This document shows, in pieces, positions 8,449-17,539 of a stretch of DNA of 64,000 nucleotides (its first letter is position 1; the number at the start of each line of letters is the position of its first letter). Made by a program: the position numbers and the translations under genes. The notes below the pieces were generated by a model. It was not told the DNA's origin. It saw only the letters and a program-made list of their open reading frames with translations, and made no database searches. The stretch is from Betaproteobacteria bacterium HGW-Betaproteobacteria-1 (GTDB taxonomy: Bacteria > Pseudomonadota > Gammaproteobacteria > Burkholderiales > Methylophilaceae). The stretch is from positions 1-64,000 of the forward strand of contig PHCX01000003.1 of NCBI GenBank assembly GCA_002842435.1, in the 5' to 3' direction.

Positions 8449-9099
8449 TTATCTCCTAAGTTCGTGGTGAATGGATTCGAATACTTCATGGAACATGGTT
8501 TCAGTCAGGCGTCGCGTCTGCGTGTTGTAGCGACTGCAGTGGTAACTGTCATAAAGCACCTGTCCGCTTGGCAGAACATGACGCGCGGCATGACCGAATT
8601 TATAGGCGCCAACCTTCAGGCCCTGCGCCTTCAGCACCGCTTGATGGGCGATATTGCCCAAGGCCAGGATCACCAGGCTCCTGGGCAGGCTGGCGAATTC
8701 GGCAGCGAGGTACTGATTGCAGACATTGATTTCATCTCCACTGGGTTTGTTTTCCGGCGGCAAGCATTTAACCGCATTGGTAATGCGGCAATCCTTTAAT
8801 CGCAAGCCGTCATCCGCCGACACCGAAACGTCAGCACTGGCAAACCCGAATTTATGCAGGGTCTGGTAAAGCAACACGCCCGCATAATCACCGGTAAATG
8901 GCCGCCCTGTGCGATTCGCCCCATGCATGCCTGGCGCCAAACCCACAATTAGCAGCTTCGGCGCGTCAGCACCGAAAGATGGAACAGGCCTGGCAAAATA
9001 AGTAGGGTATTGAGTTTTGACCTGGTCAAGAAAATCGGCAAGCCGCGGGCATTTGCGGCATTCAATATCAAAGCTCAGGTTAACATCAGGCATGGTCAT
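8449..9099 (-). CDS. Uracil-DNA glycosylase superfamily, family 4/5-like
   Basis: About 216 residues. It removes uracil or related bases from DNA. Features include an N-terminal CRKCP pair and later Cys residues (VKCLPP, INVCNQ) that could bind an iron-sulfur cluster as in family 4/5 enzymes, motif GLAPGMHGANRTGRPFTGDY, and a C-terminal motif SYHCSRYNTQTRRLT. The usual form is SYHPSR.NTQ, so Cys replaces Pro here. In-frame starts exist at 9123 (MNKTG), 9099 (MTMPD) and 9093. The 9099 start is preferred because GGGTGGG lies 5 bases upstream. It overlaps the end of the CDF transporter gene by 14 bases. Confidence 0.85.
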   Translation of the reverse strand: MTMPDVNLSFDIECRKCPRLADFLDQVKTQYPTYFARPVPSFGADAPKLLIVGLAPGMHGANRTGRPFTGDYAGVLLYQTLHKFGFASADVSVSADDGLRLKDCRITNAVKCLPPENKPSGDEINVCNQYLAAEFASLPRSLVILALGNIAHQAVLKAQGLKVGAYKFGHAARHVLPSGQVLYDSYHCSRYNTQTRRLTETMFHEVFESIHHELRR

Positions 9100-10036
9100 C
9101 AATACCCACCCGGTTTTGTTCACCCGATTTTTCTGTCAGCCAGCATCCTTCCGCATCCTGCCTGCCTGTGTGGTTGAATTCCGGCTGCAGAATGACATGT
9201 TGTATGGCAAAGTGCTCATGCAGGATATGCCGCATCGTTTCCAGGATCATCGGCCATTCACTTTTATCATTGACCACCACATGGGCAGAAAGCGCCGTCA
9301 CTTCGGAAGACAATGACCAGACACGCAAATGATGCACCCCCTCCACCTCAGGAACCGTCAGCAGGTCTTGTCGGATGATATCGATATCCAGATGGCCGGG
9401 TACGCCCTCCATCAGCATGTGCACCACTTCGCGTAACAGCCTGAGGGTGGAAACCAGGATGAGCACCGAAATGAATATGGACAGTATCGGGTCTATCAGA
9501 TACCAGCCCGTGAAATAAATCACCAACCCGGCCGTCAGTGCCGCTACCGAGCCAAGCAGATCACCCATCACATGCAATAGAGCTGCACGATGATTGATGG
9601 TGTGCTGGCCACGATGCAGATGAAACGCTACAAACAAATTGATCAGCAAGCCAATAAAGGCAATCAGCATGACACCACCGGCTGCGACTTCCTGCGGCGA
9701 TTGCATGCGCTCGATCGCCTCAAGCACGATAGCAACCACCACCCCCAGCATAATCAGGGCATTGAGCAGCGCCACCAGCACTTCAGCGCGCAAAAAACCG
9801 TAGTTGTGCCTGGCATTGGCTGGCTTGCGTGCTACCCAGGCACCGAGCCAGGCCAGTGCCAGCGCCGCTGCATCGGAGGCCATATGACCGGCATCACCCA
9901 GCAACGCCAACGAGCCGGTGACCCAGCCGCCCAGTGCCTCAACCACAGCAAATCCGGCAGTCAGCATCAGCGGCAGAAACAGAATGTCCCGTTTGCGTGA
10001 ACTGGAATCGTGCGAATGATCGTGATGATTTGCCAT
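9086..10036 (-). CDS. Cation diffusion facilitator (CzcD/ZitB-like) metal exporter
   Basis: About 316 residues from the ATG at 10036. It exports Zn(II) or similar divalent metals by proton antiport across the inner membrane. A His-rich N-terminus (MANHHDHSHD) is followed by six predicted membrane helices. The metal site is in helices 2 and 5: LLGDAGHMASDAAAL and LLHVMGDLLGSV give the paired His/Asp residues. A cytoplasmic C-terminal domain carries VEGVHHLRVW. An upstream in-frame start at 10081 would add 15 residues before the His-rich segment and looks less likely. The gene overlaps the glycosylase gene. Confidence 0.93.
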   Translation of the reverse strand: MANHHDHSHDSSSRKRDILFLPLMLTAGFAVVEALGGWVTGSLALLGDAGHMASDAAALALAWLGAWVARKPANARHNYGFLRAEVLVALLNALIMLGVVVAIVLEAIERMQSPQEVAAGGVMLIAFIGLLINLFVAFHLHRGQHTINHRAALLHVMGDLLGSVAALTAGLVIYFTGWYLIDPILSIFISVLILVSTLRLLREVVHMLMEGVPGHLDIDIIRQDLLTVPEVEGVHHLRVWSLSSEVTALSAHVVVNDKSEWPMILETMRHILHEHFAIQHVILQPEFNHTGRQDAEGCWLTEKSGEQNRVGIDDHA

Positions 10037-10126
10037 AGACCGTAATGCTAGCAGCCTCAGACTGACTCTCCAATGCGACACTGCAATAATTATCTGAAAA
10101 CCCGCTTATGCAGCAGCAACCGGCAA

Positions 10127-10155
10127 TTAAAAAGGCACCCGGTTTCGGGTGCCTG
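10127..10155 (-). terminator. Intrinsic terminator of the EF-hand gene
   Basis: On the minus strand GGCACCCG pairs with CGGGTGCC around a short loop, followed by TTTTTAATT. It lies 20 bases after the stop codon of the EF-hand protein gene. Confidence 0.85.
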
Positions 10156-10174
10156 CCAAACAGCTACAAAAATC

Positions 10175-10504
10175 TTAATATGTTTTTACTGCGTCCGGCT
10201 TCTGGCAATGCTCGCCTTTAACCTTGTGCCGGGCGCCCCATTTTTCATGCATCGCCTGCTTCTCGGACTGATCGATGAACCCATCGCCATTGGCATCCAT
10301 GCGCTTGAAATGATGCTCCATGCGCTTGTCATTGGCAGCACGGAACTCTTCATAACTGATCTTGCCATCCTGATTGGTATCGGCTTGCCAGCCACGCTCG
10401 GACTTCTGCACCTTGGCTGGTTCTGCCGCCTCATTGGCGTATACGCTACCCATAGCCAAAACGGCAACAGCTGAGATAACTCCAAGAATTCTGGTCAATG
10501 TCAT
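10175..10504 (-). CDS. Secreted EF-hand calcium-binding protein
   Basis: About 109 residues. A signal peptide (MTLTRILGVISAVAVLAMGSVYA, cut after VYA) is followed by two EF-hand loops: DTNQDGKISYEE and DANGDGFIDQSE, each with Asp at positions 1, 3 and 5 or equivalents and Glu at 12. It is probably a periplasmic or exported calcium binder; the partner is unknown. The start at 10504 is preferred over 10525 because AAAGGA lies 8 bases upstream and the signal peptide then begins at its natural end. An intrinsic terminator follows. A second, shorter EF-hand protein lies at about 24.0 kb. Confidence 0.88.
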   Translation of the reverse strand: MTLTRILGVISAVAVLAMGSVYANEAAEPAKVQKSERGWQADTNQDGKISYEEFRAANDKRMEHHFKRMDANGDGFIDQSEKQAMHEKWGARHKVKGEHCQKPDAVKTY

Positions 10505-10677
10505 TATGTGATCCTTTCCTGTCATATTAAAGATGCTACCCTTGCTTCAACGACAGCAGACATCATCGGTTGACCATGCCGACCGGAACATATGAACCGA
10601 ATGGAATACAATGTCGAAATCGATGTCAGACTGTCGTCAATTTAGTGTGAACACGCCCTAGTACAAGGAGCCGCATC

Positions 10678-11199
10678 ATGAAAATCAATCGTCTGCTTAT
10701 TGCCATTTTTCTGCTCAACAGCCTGCCTGCCATGGCTGCCGAAAAAGTAGTTGCCATGCGCGCCATCAGTGAAGCGGGCGTCGGCAAAATCATCGGTATC
10801 ATCAAGCTGGCTGACAGTGCGCAGGGTCTGCTCATCAGCCCCGACTTGGCAGAATTGCCACCAGGCGAACGTGGCTTCCACATTCATGAGAACCCGAGCT
10901 GCGCCACGCTGGAAAAGGATGGCAAGAAAGTCGCCGGCCTGGGTGCAGGCGGTCATTACGACCCTGCACACAGCGGCAAGCATGAAGGGCCGACCGGCGC
11001 CGGACACTCAGGCGATTTGCCGGCACTGGTCGTTGCTGACGACGGCACGGCCACCCAATCCGTAGTCGCACCAAAACTTAAAATTGCAGATGTTATTGAC
11101 CGCGCCATCATCATCCATGCCGGCAGCGACAATTACAGCGACGCCCCGAAACCGCTGGGTGGCGGCGGTGCGCGCATTGCTTGCGGCATCATCGAATAA
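10678..11199 (+). CDS. sodC: Superoxide dismutase [Cu-Zn], periplasmic
   Basis: 173 residues. It dismutates superoxide in the periplasm. A signal peptide (about 1-20, ending AMA) is followed by the Cu/Zn-SOD beta-barrel: copper ligands in GFHIHEN, the disulfide Cys in PSCATL, zinc and bridging ligands in GGHYDP and HSGDLP, a further His at IIIHAGSDNYSD, and a final disulfide Cys in GGARIACG. A clear AAGGAG ribosome site lies 7 bases before the ATG. Divergent from the EF-hand gene. Confidence 0.96.
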   Translation: MKINRLLIAIFLLNSLPAMAAEKVVAMRAISEAGVGKIIGIIKLADSAQGLLISPDLAELPPGERGFHIHENPSCATLEKDGKKVAGLGAGGHYDPAHSGKHEGPTGAGHSGDLPALVVADDGTATQSVVAPKLKIADVIDRAIIIHAGSDNYSDAPKPLGGGGARIACGIIE

Positions 11200-11262
11200 A
11201 GCCGCTCAGCATCAGATTCCATACAACAAGAACCCAGAAACTCTAGACCCCAGAAATATTGC

Positions 11263-12123
11263 ATGCTTAGTTATCGTCACGCCTTTCACGTCGGCAATCA
11301 CGCCGACGTACTGAAACATATTGTCCTGTTGCAGGTACTGCAACACGCAACGCAGAAAGACAAACCCTTCTGGTATATCGACACGCATGCCGGCGCCGGC
11401 AACTATGCGCTGGATAAAGGCTATGCCACACAGAATGCGGAGTTCGCCGGCGGCATTGGCCAGCTTTGGGATATCCATGGTTTGCCACAGGCTATCGCTG
11501 ACTACATCGATCTCGTGCGCAGCTTCAACCCCGACCATGCACTCAGACACTACCCGGGATCGCCGGTACTGGCATTTAGCGCGATGCGGGCGGATGACCG
11601 TTTGCGCCTGTTTGAACTGCATCCCAACGACTACAAGCTGCTGAACCAGTCATTCAAGGCCTTGGGTTTGGGGCCAAACAACCGCCGGGTGATGACCGAG
11701 GCGCAGGATGGCTTCGCCGGAATCAAGGCACTGCTGCCACCGCCGCCGCGCCGCGCAGTGGTGCTGATTGACCCGCCGTATGAGGAAAAGAAAGATTATC
11801 AGCGCGTCGTCGACATGCTGAAGGACAGCCTGACACGCTTCGCAACCGGCACCTACATTATCTGGTATCCCTTGTTACAAAGACCGGAACCGCAGCAGAT
11901 GCTGGAAAAGCTCAAGAAACTGCCTCTGAAAAGCTGGCTGCATGTCAGCTTGACAGTGCAGACGCCTTCGATTGATGGCTTCGGCATGCATGGCAGCGGG
12001 CTGTTCATAGTCAATCCGCCGTACACCCTGCCCCAGCTATTGACCGAAACCATGCCCGTCCTGCTGGAGAAGCTCGGCCTGGATGAAGGTGCCGACTATG
12101 TACTGGAGTCGCAGATAAGCTGA
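11263..12123 (+). CDS. rlmJ: 23S rRNA (adenine(2030)-N(6))-methyltransferase
   Basis: 286 residues, matching RlmJ length. It N6-methylates A2030 of 23S rRNA using S-adenosylmethionine. The start MLSYRHAFHVGNHADVLKH is characteristic, the SAM-binding loop is DTHAGAGNY, and the catalytic amino-methyltransferase motif is DPPYE (near residue 170). The gene stands alone and converges on the DUF2914 gene, with 21 bases between the stop codons. Confidence 0.96.
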   Translation: MLSYRHAFHVGNHADVLKHIVLLQVLQHATQKDKPFWYIDTHAGAGNYALDKGYATQNAEFAGGIGQLWDIHGLPQAIADYIDLVRSFNPDHALRHYPGSPVLAFSAMRADDRLRLFELHPNDYKLLNQSFKALGLGPNNRRVMTEAQDGFAGIKALLPPPPRRAVVLIDPPYEEKKDYQRVVDMLKDSLTRFATGTYIIWYPLLQRPEPQQMLEKLKKLPLKSWLHVSLTVQTPSIDGFGMHGSGLFIVNPPYTLPQLLTETMPVLLEKLGLDEGADYVLESQIS

Positions 12124-12144
12124 GTCGTCCAGCAAAACTGCCAA

Positions 12145-13179
12145 TCAGAGAATATCGATAAGTACCCGCGCCACATCCGGCTCACCAGTGATGACGGCAA
12201 ACTTGTGTATCGCCACAGTCCTGCCGTGTTCAGTCTCGATTTTCACCCGCCACTCACCCGCCGAAACGTTCTGTTTATAGGTATACCCACGAAAGCCGCC
12301 GTCACGCCCACCTTCCAGTTCGAAGCCGATACGCTCGGTACTGACCCAGCCCTGCTGCCGGTCGTAATACTGCCAATGATGATAGAGCCTGGTGCTGAGA
12401 CCGCGCGGCGCAAACACCGAAGACACGCAGTAAAGCCGCTCCCCTTCGGTCATATGAATTTCATTGCGTAGCAGCTGCCAGAAGCTCAGTGGCGTTGTCT
12501 TATCGACCAGCAACTGGTATTCGCCTGCACCTCGCCTTAATTCCAGACCCACCTGGATATCACGCTTAACCAGCGGCACGGGCGGAATGATGTCGAGCGG
12601 ATAGGCCAGCGCCAGAACCGCCGCAATCAGCCAGACTGGCCCGATACGTCCGGGACGACCGGGAGTGACCTGGCGCAGACCGTAAACCAGTAACGCACCG
12701 GCAAATGTGCTGAGATAAAACCAGATGAAATGGATGCTGCCCATGATGAAAGGCAGCAGAAAGTTGAACAGCAGAATCGCGCACAGGCCGAAAATGGTCC
12801 ATGTCAGCGTAAAGCGCCGGTATTTGTCTTCAATGAATTCGTTGGCTACAAGCAAGACAGCCAGGCCCAGCGTCCACAACAAGGCAAGGACATGGCTGGC
12901 GCTCTTGATATAGAAGATGAACAGCGCACTGAACAGGCCGCCAAACAGAAACTGCAAGGCCAGATAGGGAATCCGTTCCAGTTTTGAGGGTTCCAGTTGC
13001 AGACTATGGCGATAGCCCAACCACCAGAGCATGGCCGCAGCACAGGCAAGGTAGCCGGCAAGAATAAACAAGTCCCAGACGCCAACATGGCGCCCGATGG
13101 TAAGCGTGTCCCAGATGAATCCGCCAAAAAAGGCGATCACCGGCAAGAATGTACGCAGGCTTAACAAGGCATTTTGCAT
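12145..13179 (-). CDS. DUF2914 domain membrane protein
   Basis: 344 residues. The first ~210 residues hold about seven hydrophobic helices. The remaining ~130 residues form a soluble DUF2914-type domain (about 225-344) with ERLYCVSSVFAPRGL, LYHHWQYYDRQQGWV and the terminal FAVI-containing segment. In other proteins this domain follows membrane or extracytoplasmic segments. The function is unknown. Nothing in the neighbourhood (rlmJ on one side, UPF0114 divergent on the other) indicates a role. Confidence 0.85.
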   Translation of the reverse strand: MQNALLSLRTFLPVIAFFGGFIWDTLTIGRHVGVWDLFILAGYLACAAAMLWWLGYRHSLQLEPSKLERIPYLALQFLFGGLFSALFIFYIKSASHVLALLWTLGLAVLLVANEFIEDKYRRFTLTWTIFGLCAILLFNFLLPFIMGSIHFIWFYLSTFAGALLVYGLRQVTPGRPGRIGPVWLIAAVLALAYPLDIIPPVPLVKRDIQVGLELRRGAGEYQLLVDKTTPLSFWQLLRNEIHMTEGERLYCVSSVFAPRGLSTRLYHHWQYYDRQQGWVSTERIGFELEGGRDGGFRGYTYKQNVSAGEWRVKIETEHGRTVAIHKFAVITGEPDVARVLIDIL

Positions 13180-13321
13180 AGGTCATGCATTGTAACTGCA
13201 TAGCAGGAACAAAAATCCGTTAAAGCGGTCTTGGCTGCTGTGCAAATAATCATATTTGTGCCAGCCACTTTTGATATCATTTGCGACTGTCATTTTTCAT
13301 CCCCGTTTCTCAGGAATATTT

Positions 13322-13852
13322 ATGCAAGAACAAAACGTTCCACCTCGCCTGCGCCCGATGAGCACCATCCTGTTCGGCAGCCGCTGGCTGCAAGTTCCAC
13401 TCTATCTGGGTCTCATCGTTGCCCAGGCCGTCTATGTATTCCACTTCATGGTTGAATTGACTCATCTGGTGGAAAAGGTGCCACATCTGGCCGAAGCCGA
13501 CATCATGCTGATCGTACTGGGCCTGATTGATGTCGTCATGATCTCCAATTTGTTGATCATGGTCATCGTCGGTGGCTATGAAACCTTTGTTTCGCGCCTC
13601 AACCTCAGCGGCCACCCGGATGAGCCGGACTGGCTGTCGCACGTCAACGCCAACCTGCTCAAGGTCAAGCTGGCCACTGCTATCATCGGCATTTCCTCGA
13701 TCCATCTGCTGAAGACCTTTATCAACGCCCACAACCTGGATCAACACACCATCATGTGGCAAACCATCATCCACATGGCATTCGTCATCTCGGCCGTATC
13801 GATTGCCTATATCGACAAACTGATGGCGCATTCAACGGCAAAGGCGCACTAG
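13322..13852 (+). CDS. UPF0114 (YqhA-like) inner-membrane protein
   Basis: 176 residues from ATG 13322, which is preceded by CAGGAAT. The family has about four membrane helices and the conserved segment DVVMISNLLIMVIVGGYETF followed by WLSHVNANLLKVKLATAI, both visible. Its function is unknown. The region from 13256 to 13321 is open in frame but has no signal-like character and is probably untranslated. A bidirectional terminator follows. Confidence 0.92.
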   Translation: MQEQNVPPRLRPMSTILFGSRWLQVPLYLGLIVAQAVYVFHFMVELTHLVEKVPHLAEADIMLIVLGLIDVVMISNLLIMVIVGGYETFVSRLNLSGHPDEPDWLSHVNANLLKVKLATAIIGISSIHLLKTFINAHNLDQHTIMWQTIIHMAFVISAVSIAYIDKLMAHSTAKAH

Positions 13853-13867
13853 GCTGCACCAATCAAT

Positions 13868-13898
13868 AAAAAAGGCTGACCTTTGTCAGCCTTTTTTA
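13868..13898. terminator. Bidirectional intrinsic terminator
   Basis: AAAAAAGGCTGAC, a four-base loop, then GTCAGCCTTTTTT. It can serve both converging genes, UPF0114 on the plus strand and class I fumarase on the minus strand. Confidence 0.9.
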
Positions 13899-13911
13899 TT
13901 GCCCGCAGAAA

Positions 13912-15426
13912 TCAGCCTGCGGCATTGATTGCAATGCCACGCCACTGCTTCGGCCCGCTTTCATGGATGGAATTACCGCAGCTATCAACAGCCACCGTCA
14001 CCGGCATTTCCTTCACCTCGAACTCGTAGACCGCCTCCATGCCAAGTTCAGCAAATGCCAGCACGCGGGCGGACTTGATCGATTTCGCCACCAGATAAGC
14101 CGCACCGCCAACCGCTATCAGATAGACCGAACGATGGCGACGTATCGCTTCAATCGCCGCTTCGCCTCGCTCAGCCTTGCCTATCATGCCGAGCAGACCG
14201 GTCTTTGCCAGCATGGTGTCGGTAAACTTGTCCATGCGTGTTGCCGTGGTCGGGCCTGCCGGGCCGACCGGTTCGTCGCCGACCGGATCGACCGGGCCGA
14301 CGTAATAGATGAAACGATTGGTAAAATCCAGACCCTGCGGCAGCTGCTTGCCCTCGGCCAGCAGCTCGACGATACGCTTGTGCGCGGCGTCGCGACCAGT
14401 CAGCAGTTTGCCTGACAGCAGCAGGGTTTCACCCGGCCGCCAGCTTTCGATGTCGTTCGCAGTCAACGTATCCAGATTCACCTGTCTTGCTTGCGGATCA
14501 GGCGCCCATGCCACCTGCGGCCAGTCGCTGAGCCTTGGTGGTGTCTGTGTCACCGGTCCGCTACCGTCCAATACAAAGTGTGCGTGACGCGTAGCCGCGC
14601 AATTGGGTATCACCGCCACCGGCAATGAAGCGGCGTGCGTCGGGTAATCGAGGATTTTCACATCCAGCACCGTGGTCAGGCCGCCCAGCCCTTGCGCACC
14701 GATGCCCAGCGCATTGACCTTGTCGAAAATCTCGATACGCAGCTCTTCGATGCGGTTACTCGGGCCGCGTGCTTTCAGCGCCGGCATGTCGATCTCGTCC
14801 ATCAGTGCTTCCTTCGCCAGCAGCACGGCTTTTTCCGCTGTGCCACCTATGCCGATGCCGAGTACGCCGGGCGGACACCAACCGGCCCCCATCTCGCTGA
14901 CCTGCGCCAGCACCCAATCGACGATGCTGTCAGACGGGTTGAGCATGCCCAGTTGCGCCTTGTTTTCGGAACCGCCGCCTTTGGCCGCAAGCTTCACCTC
15001 GACCTTGTCGCCCGGCACCAGGCGGACATGCGTCACTGCCGGCGTATTATCGAAGGTGTTCTTTCTCCTGCCAGCCGGGTCGGAGACGATCGAAGCCCGT
15101 AGCGGATTCTCCGCCAGCCCATAGGCACGTCGCACGCCCTCGTTGATCAATGCCTCGACATCAGCGCCCGGCTCCCATTGCACACCGGTACCGACATCGA
15201 CAAAGACGACGACAATGCCGGTATCCTGGCAGATCGGCCGCTTGCCTTCGGCACACATGCGCGAATTGGTCAGGATCTGCGCAATTGCGTCCTTGGCGGC
15301 AGGCGACTGCTCCATGTCATAGGCAGCACCCAGGGCCTGAATAAAATCGACCGGATGGTAATAGGACATGAATTGCAAGGCATCAGCGACGCTCGCAATC
15401 AGGTCCTCACTTTTTATCAGGCTCAC
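13912..15426 (-). CDS. Fumarate hydratase, class I (iron-sulfur)
   Basis: 504 residues, the usual single-chain length. It hydrates fumarate to L-malate in the TCA cycle using an oxygen-sensitive [4Fe-4S] cluster. Signatures include [24 protein letters not shown], the [11 protein letters not shown] segment, and C-terminal [24 protein letters not shown] and [10 protein letters not shown]. Its ATG overlaps the acs stop codon by four bases (ATGA), so the two are translationally coupled. That pairing suggests use of acetate-derived carbon. Confidence 0.96.
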   Translation of the reverse strand: MSLIKSEDLIASVADALQFMSYYHPVDFIQALGAAYDMEQSPAAKDAIAQILTNSRMCAEGKRPICQDTGIVVVFVDVGTGVQWEPGADVEALINEGVRRAYGLAENPLRASIVSDPAGRRKNTFDNTPAVTHVRLVPGDKVEVKLAAKGGGSENKAQLGMLNPSDSIVDWVLAQVSEMGAGWCPPGVLGIGIGGTAEKAVLLAKEALMDEIDMPALKARGPSNRIEELRIEIFDKVNALGIGAQGLGGLTTVLDVKILDYPTHAASLPVAVIPNCAATRHAHFVLDGSGPVTQTPPRLSDWPQVAWAPDPQARQVNLDTLTANDIESWRPGETLLLSGKLLTGRDAAHKRIVELLAEGKQLPQGLDFTNRFIYYVGPVDPVGDEPVGPAGPTTATRMDKFTDTMLAKTGLLGMIGKAERGEAAIEAIRRHRSVYLIAVGGAAYLVAKSIKSARVLAFAELGMEAVYEFEVKEMPVTVAVDSCGNSIHESGPKQWRGIAINAAG

Positions 15427-17399
15427 GCCACCGCCTGTTTCAACTGTTCAAGAATGGCCGGGTTGTCCAATGTCGAGATATCGGAGGTGATCTCTTCACC
15501 TTTGGCCAGCGAGCGCAGCAGGCGCCGCATGATCTTGCCGGAGCGGGTCTTCGGCAGATTTTCGCCGAAGCGGATCTCGTCCGGTTTGGCGATGGGGCCA
15601 ATTTCCTTGGCTACCCAGTCGCGTAGCTCGGCGACCACCTTCTTGGCCGCCTCGCCTTCCGGCCGCGCGCCCTTCAATACGACATAAGCGACAATCGCTT
15701 CACCCTTGACATCGTGCGGCTTGCCCACCACAGCGGCTTCCGCCACCATGGGATTGGCCACCAGCGCCGACTCGATCTCCATGGTACCCAAGCGGTGACC
15801 GGATACATTGAGCACATCGTCGATACGACCCATGATGGTGAAATAACCGGTCTTGGCATCGCGCACGGCACCGTCGCCGGCCAGATAGAGTTTGCCGCCG
15901 AGATCGGCCGGGAAATAGGATTTCTTATAGCGCTCAGGGTCACCCCAGATGGTACGTATCATCGACGGCCAAGGCTTCTTGATGACCAGCAGGCCACCCT
16001 GCCCCCACGGCAGTTCCTGGCCGGTTTCGTCAACCACCGTTGCCTGAATGCCGGGCAAGGGCAGCGTACAAGAGCCGGGAACCAGCGGCGTCACCGGCAG
16101 CGGCGAGATGACATGGCCGCCGGTCTCGGTCTGCCAGAAGGTATCCATGATGGGGCAGCGACCGCCGCCGACTTCCTCGTGATACCACATCCAGGCCTCG
16201 GGATTGATCGGTTCTCCGACCGAGCCGAGCAGACGCAAACTGGAAAGGTCGAATTTCTTGGGATGTGTCGCCGGATTGATCGAAGCTGCCTTGATCAATG
16301 AGCGGATAGCGGTCGGCGCCGTGTAAAAGATGCTGACCTTGTGCTTTTCTATCATCTGCCAGAAACGGCCGGCATCCGGGTAAGTTGGAATGCCTTCGAA
16401 CACAATCTGCGTCATGCCCAGCGCCAGCGGGCCATAAGCCACATAAGTGTGGCCAGTGATCCAGCCCACATCGGCCGTACACCAGAACACATCGTCATCC
16501 TTGCCGTCAAACACCCAGCGCGTGGTGTTCATTGCATGCAGCAGGAATCCTGCAGCCGCATGCTGTACGCCCTTGGGCTTGCCGGTGGAACCGGAGGTGT
16601 AAAGCAGAAACAGGGGATGTTCGGCATTAAGCCAGACCGGCTCGCATTCATCCGATACGTCGGCAATCAAATCATGCCACCAGATGTTATTGGCATGCCA
16701 TTCGATGTCGATACCGCTGCGCCGGAAGACAATGACTTTTTCCACGCTTTCGCAGCCCGGCATCTGCATGGCTTCATCCACTGCCGATTTCAACGGTAAT
16801 GAACGACCACCGCGGAACTGGCCGTCCGCAGTCACTACTGCGCGCGCGCCGGTATCCTGGATACGTTCCTGTATGCTCTTGGCAGAAAAGCCGCCGAATA
16901 CGACGGAATGGGTCAACCCCAGTCTGGCGCAAGCCTGCATGGCGGTGATCGCTTCGATGCCCATCGGCATGTAGATCAAGACGCGATCGCCAACCTGCAG
17001 ATCGAGCTTCTTCAGGCCGTTGGCAAAACGGCAGACACGCTGGTACAGCTCGCGATAACTGACATGCGTCACCTGCCCGTCGTCGGCCTCGAAGATCAGT
17101 GCGGTCTTGTCGCCGCGCGTAATCAGGTGACGATCCAGACAGTTGTAGGAAGCATTCAATTCGCCATCGGCGAACCAGCGATAGAACGGGGGATTGGAGT
17201 CATCGAGTACCTGCGTGAAAGGCTTTTTCCAGTCGAGCAACTCACGCGCAAGCTTGGCCCAGAAGCCTTCATAATCCTGCTCGGCCTCATCACACAATGC
17301 CTGATAGGCCTGCATGCTGGGAATCGCAGCCTTGGCTTTCAGGGCATCACTCGGCTCGAACAATCGGGTTTCATGCATTACAGATTCGATAGAACTCAT
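15423..17399 (-). CDS. acs: Acetyl-CoA synthetase (AMP-forming)
   Basis: 658 residues, full length. It activates acetate to acetyl-CoA through acetyl-AMP. Motifs: P-loop-like [22 protein letters not shown], the [10 protein letters not shown] adenylation motif, [10 protein letters not shown], the hinge region [21 protein letters not shown], and the C-terminal [14 protein letters not shown] with the catalytic Lys that is acetylated in homologues. Downstream fumarase is coupled to it by an ATGA overlap. The gene follows the ppsA terminator, so it likely has its own promoter in the 140-base gap. Confidence 0.97.
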   Translation of the reverse strand: MSSIESVMHETRLFEPSDALKAKAAIPSMQAYQALCDEAEQDYEGFWAKLARELLDWKKPFTQVLDDSNPPFYRWFADGELNASYNCLDRHLITRGDKTALIFEADDGQVTHVSYRELYQRVCRFANGLKKLDLQVGDRVLIYMPMGIEAITAMQACARLGLTHSVVFGGFSAKSIQERIQDTGARAVVTADGQFRGGRSLPLKSAVDEAMQMPGCESVEKVIVFRRSGIDIEWHANNIWWHDLIADVSDECEPVWLNAEHPLFLLYTSGSTGKPKGVQHAAAGFLLHAMNTTRWVFDGKDDDVFWCTADVGWITGHTYVAYGPLALGMTQIVFEGIPTYPDAGRFWQMIEKHKVSIFYTAPTAIRSLIKAASINPATHPKKFDLSSLRLLGSVGEPINPEAWMWYHEEVGGGRCPIMDTFWQTETGGHVISPLPVTPLVPGSCTLPLPGIQATVVDETGQELPWGQGGLLVIKKPWPSMIRTIWGDPERYKKSYFPADLGGKLYLAGDGAVRDAKTGYFTIMGRIDDVLNVSGHRLGTMEIESALVANPMVAEAAVVGKPHDVKGEAIVAYVVLKGARPEGEAAKKVVAELRDWVAKEIGPIAKPDEIRFGENLPKTRSGKIMRRLLRSLAKGEEITSDISTLDNPAILEQLKQAVA

Positions 17400-17470
17400 G
17401 ACTACACTTCCCTCTCCACAAACAATTTTTATAATTTCATACGGCTTTATCAGCCAATGACCACAAAAAC

Positions 17471-17509
17471 AAAAAGCCCATTACCAGCTAAGCAGTGAAT
17501 GGGCTTTTT
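17471..17509 (-). terminator. Intrinsic terminator after ppsA
   Basis: AAAAAGCCCATT pairs with AATGGGCTTTTT around a 15-base loop. On the minus strand it lies 31 bases past the ppsA stop codon and ends in TTTTTGTTTTTG. Confidence 0.88.
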
Positions 17510-17539
17510 GCGGTGACTGCGTGGATTACTTGGCGACCT

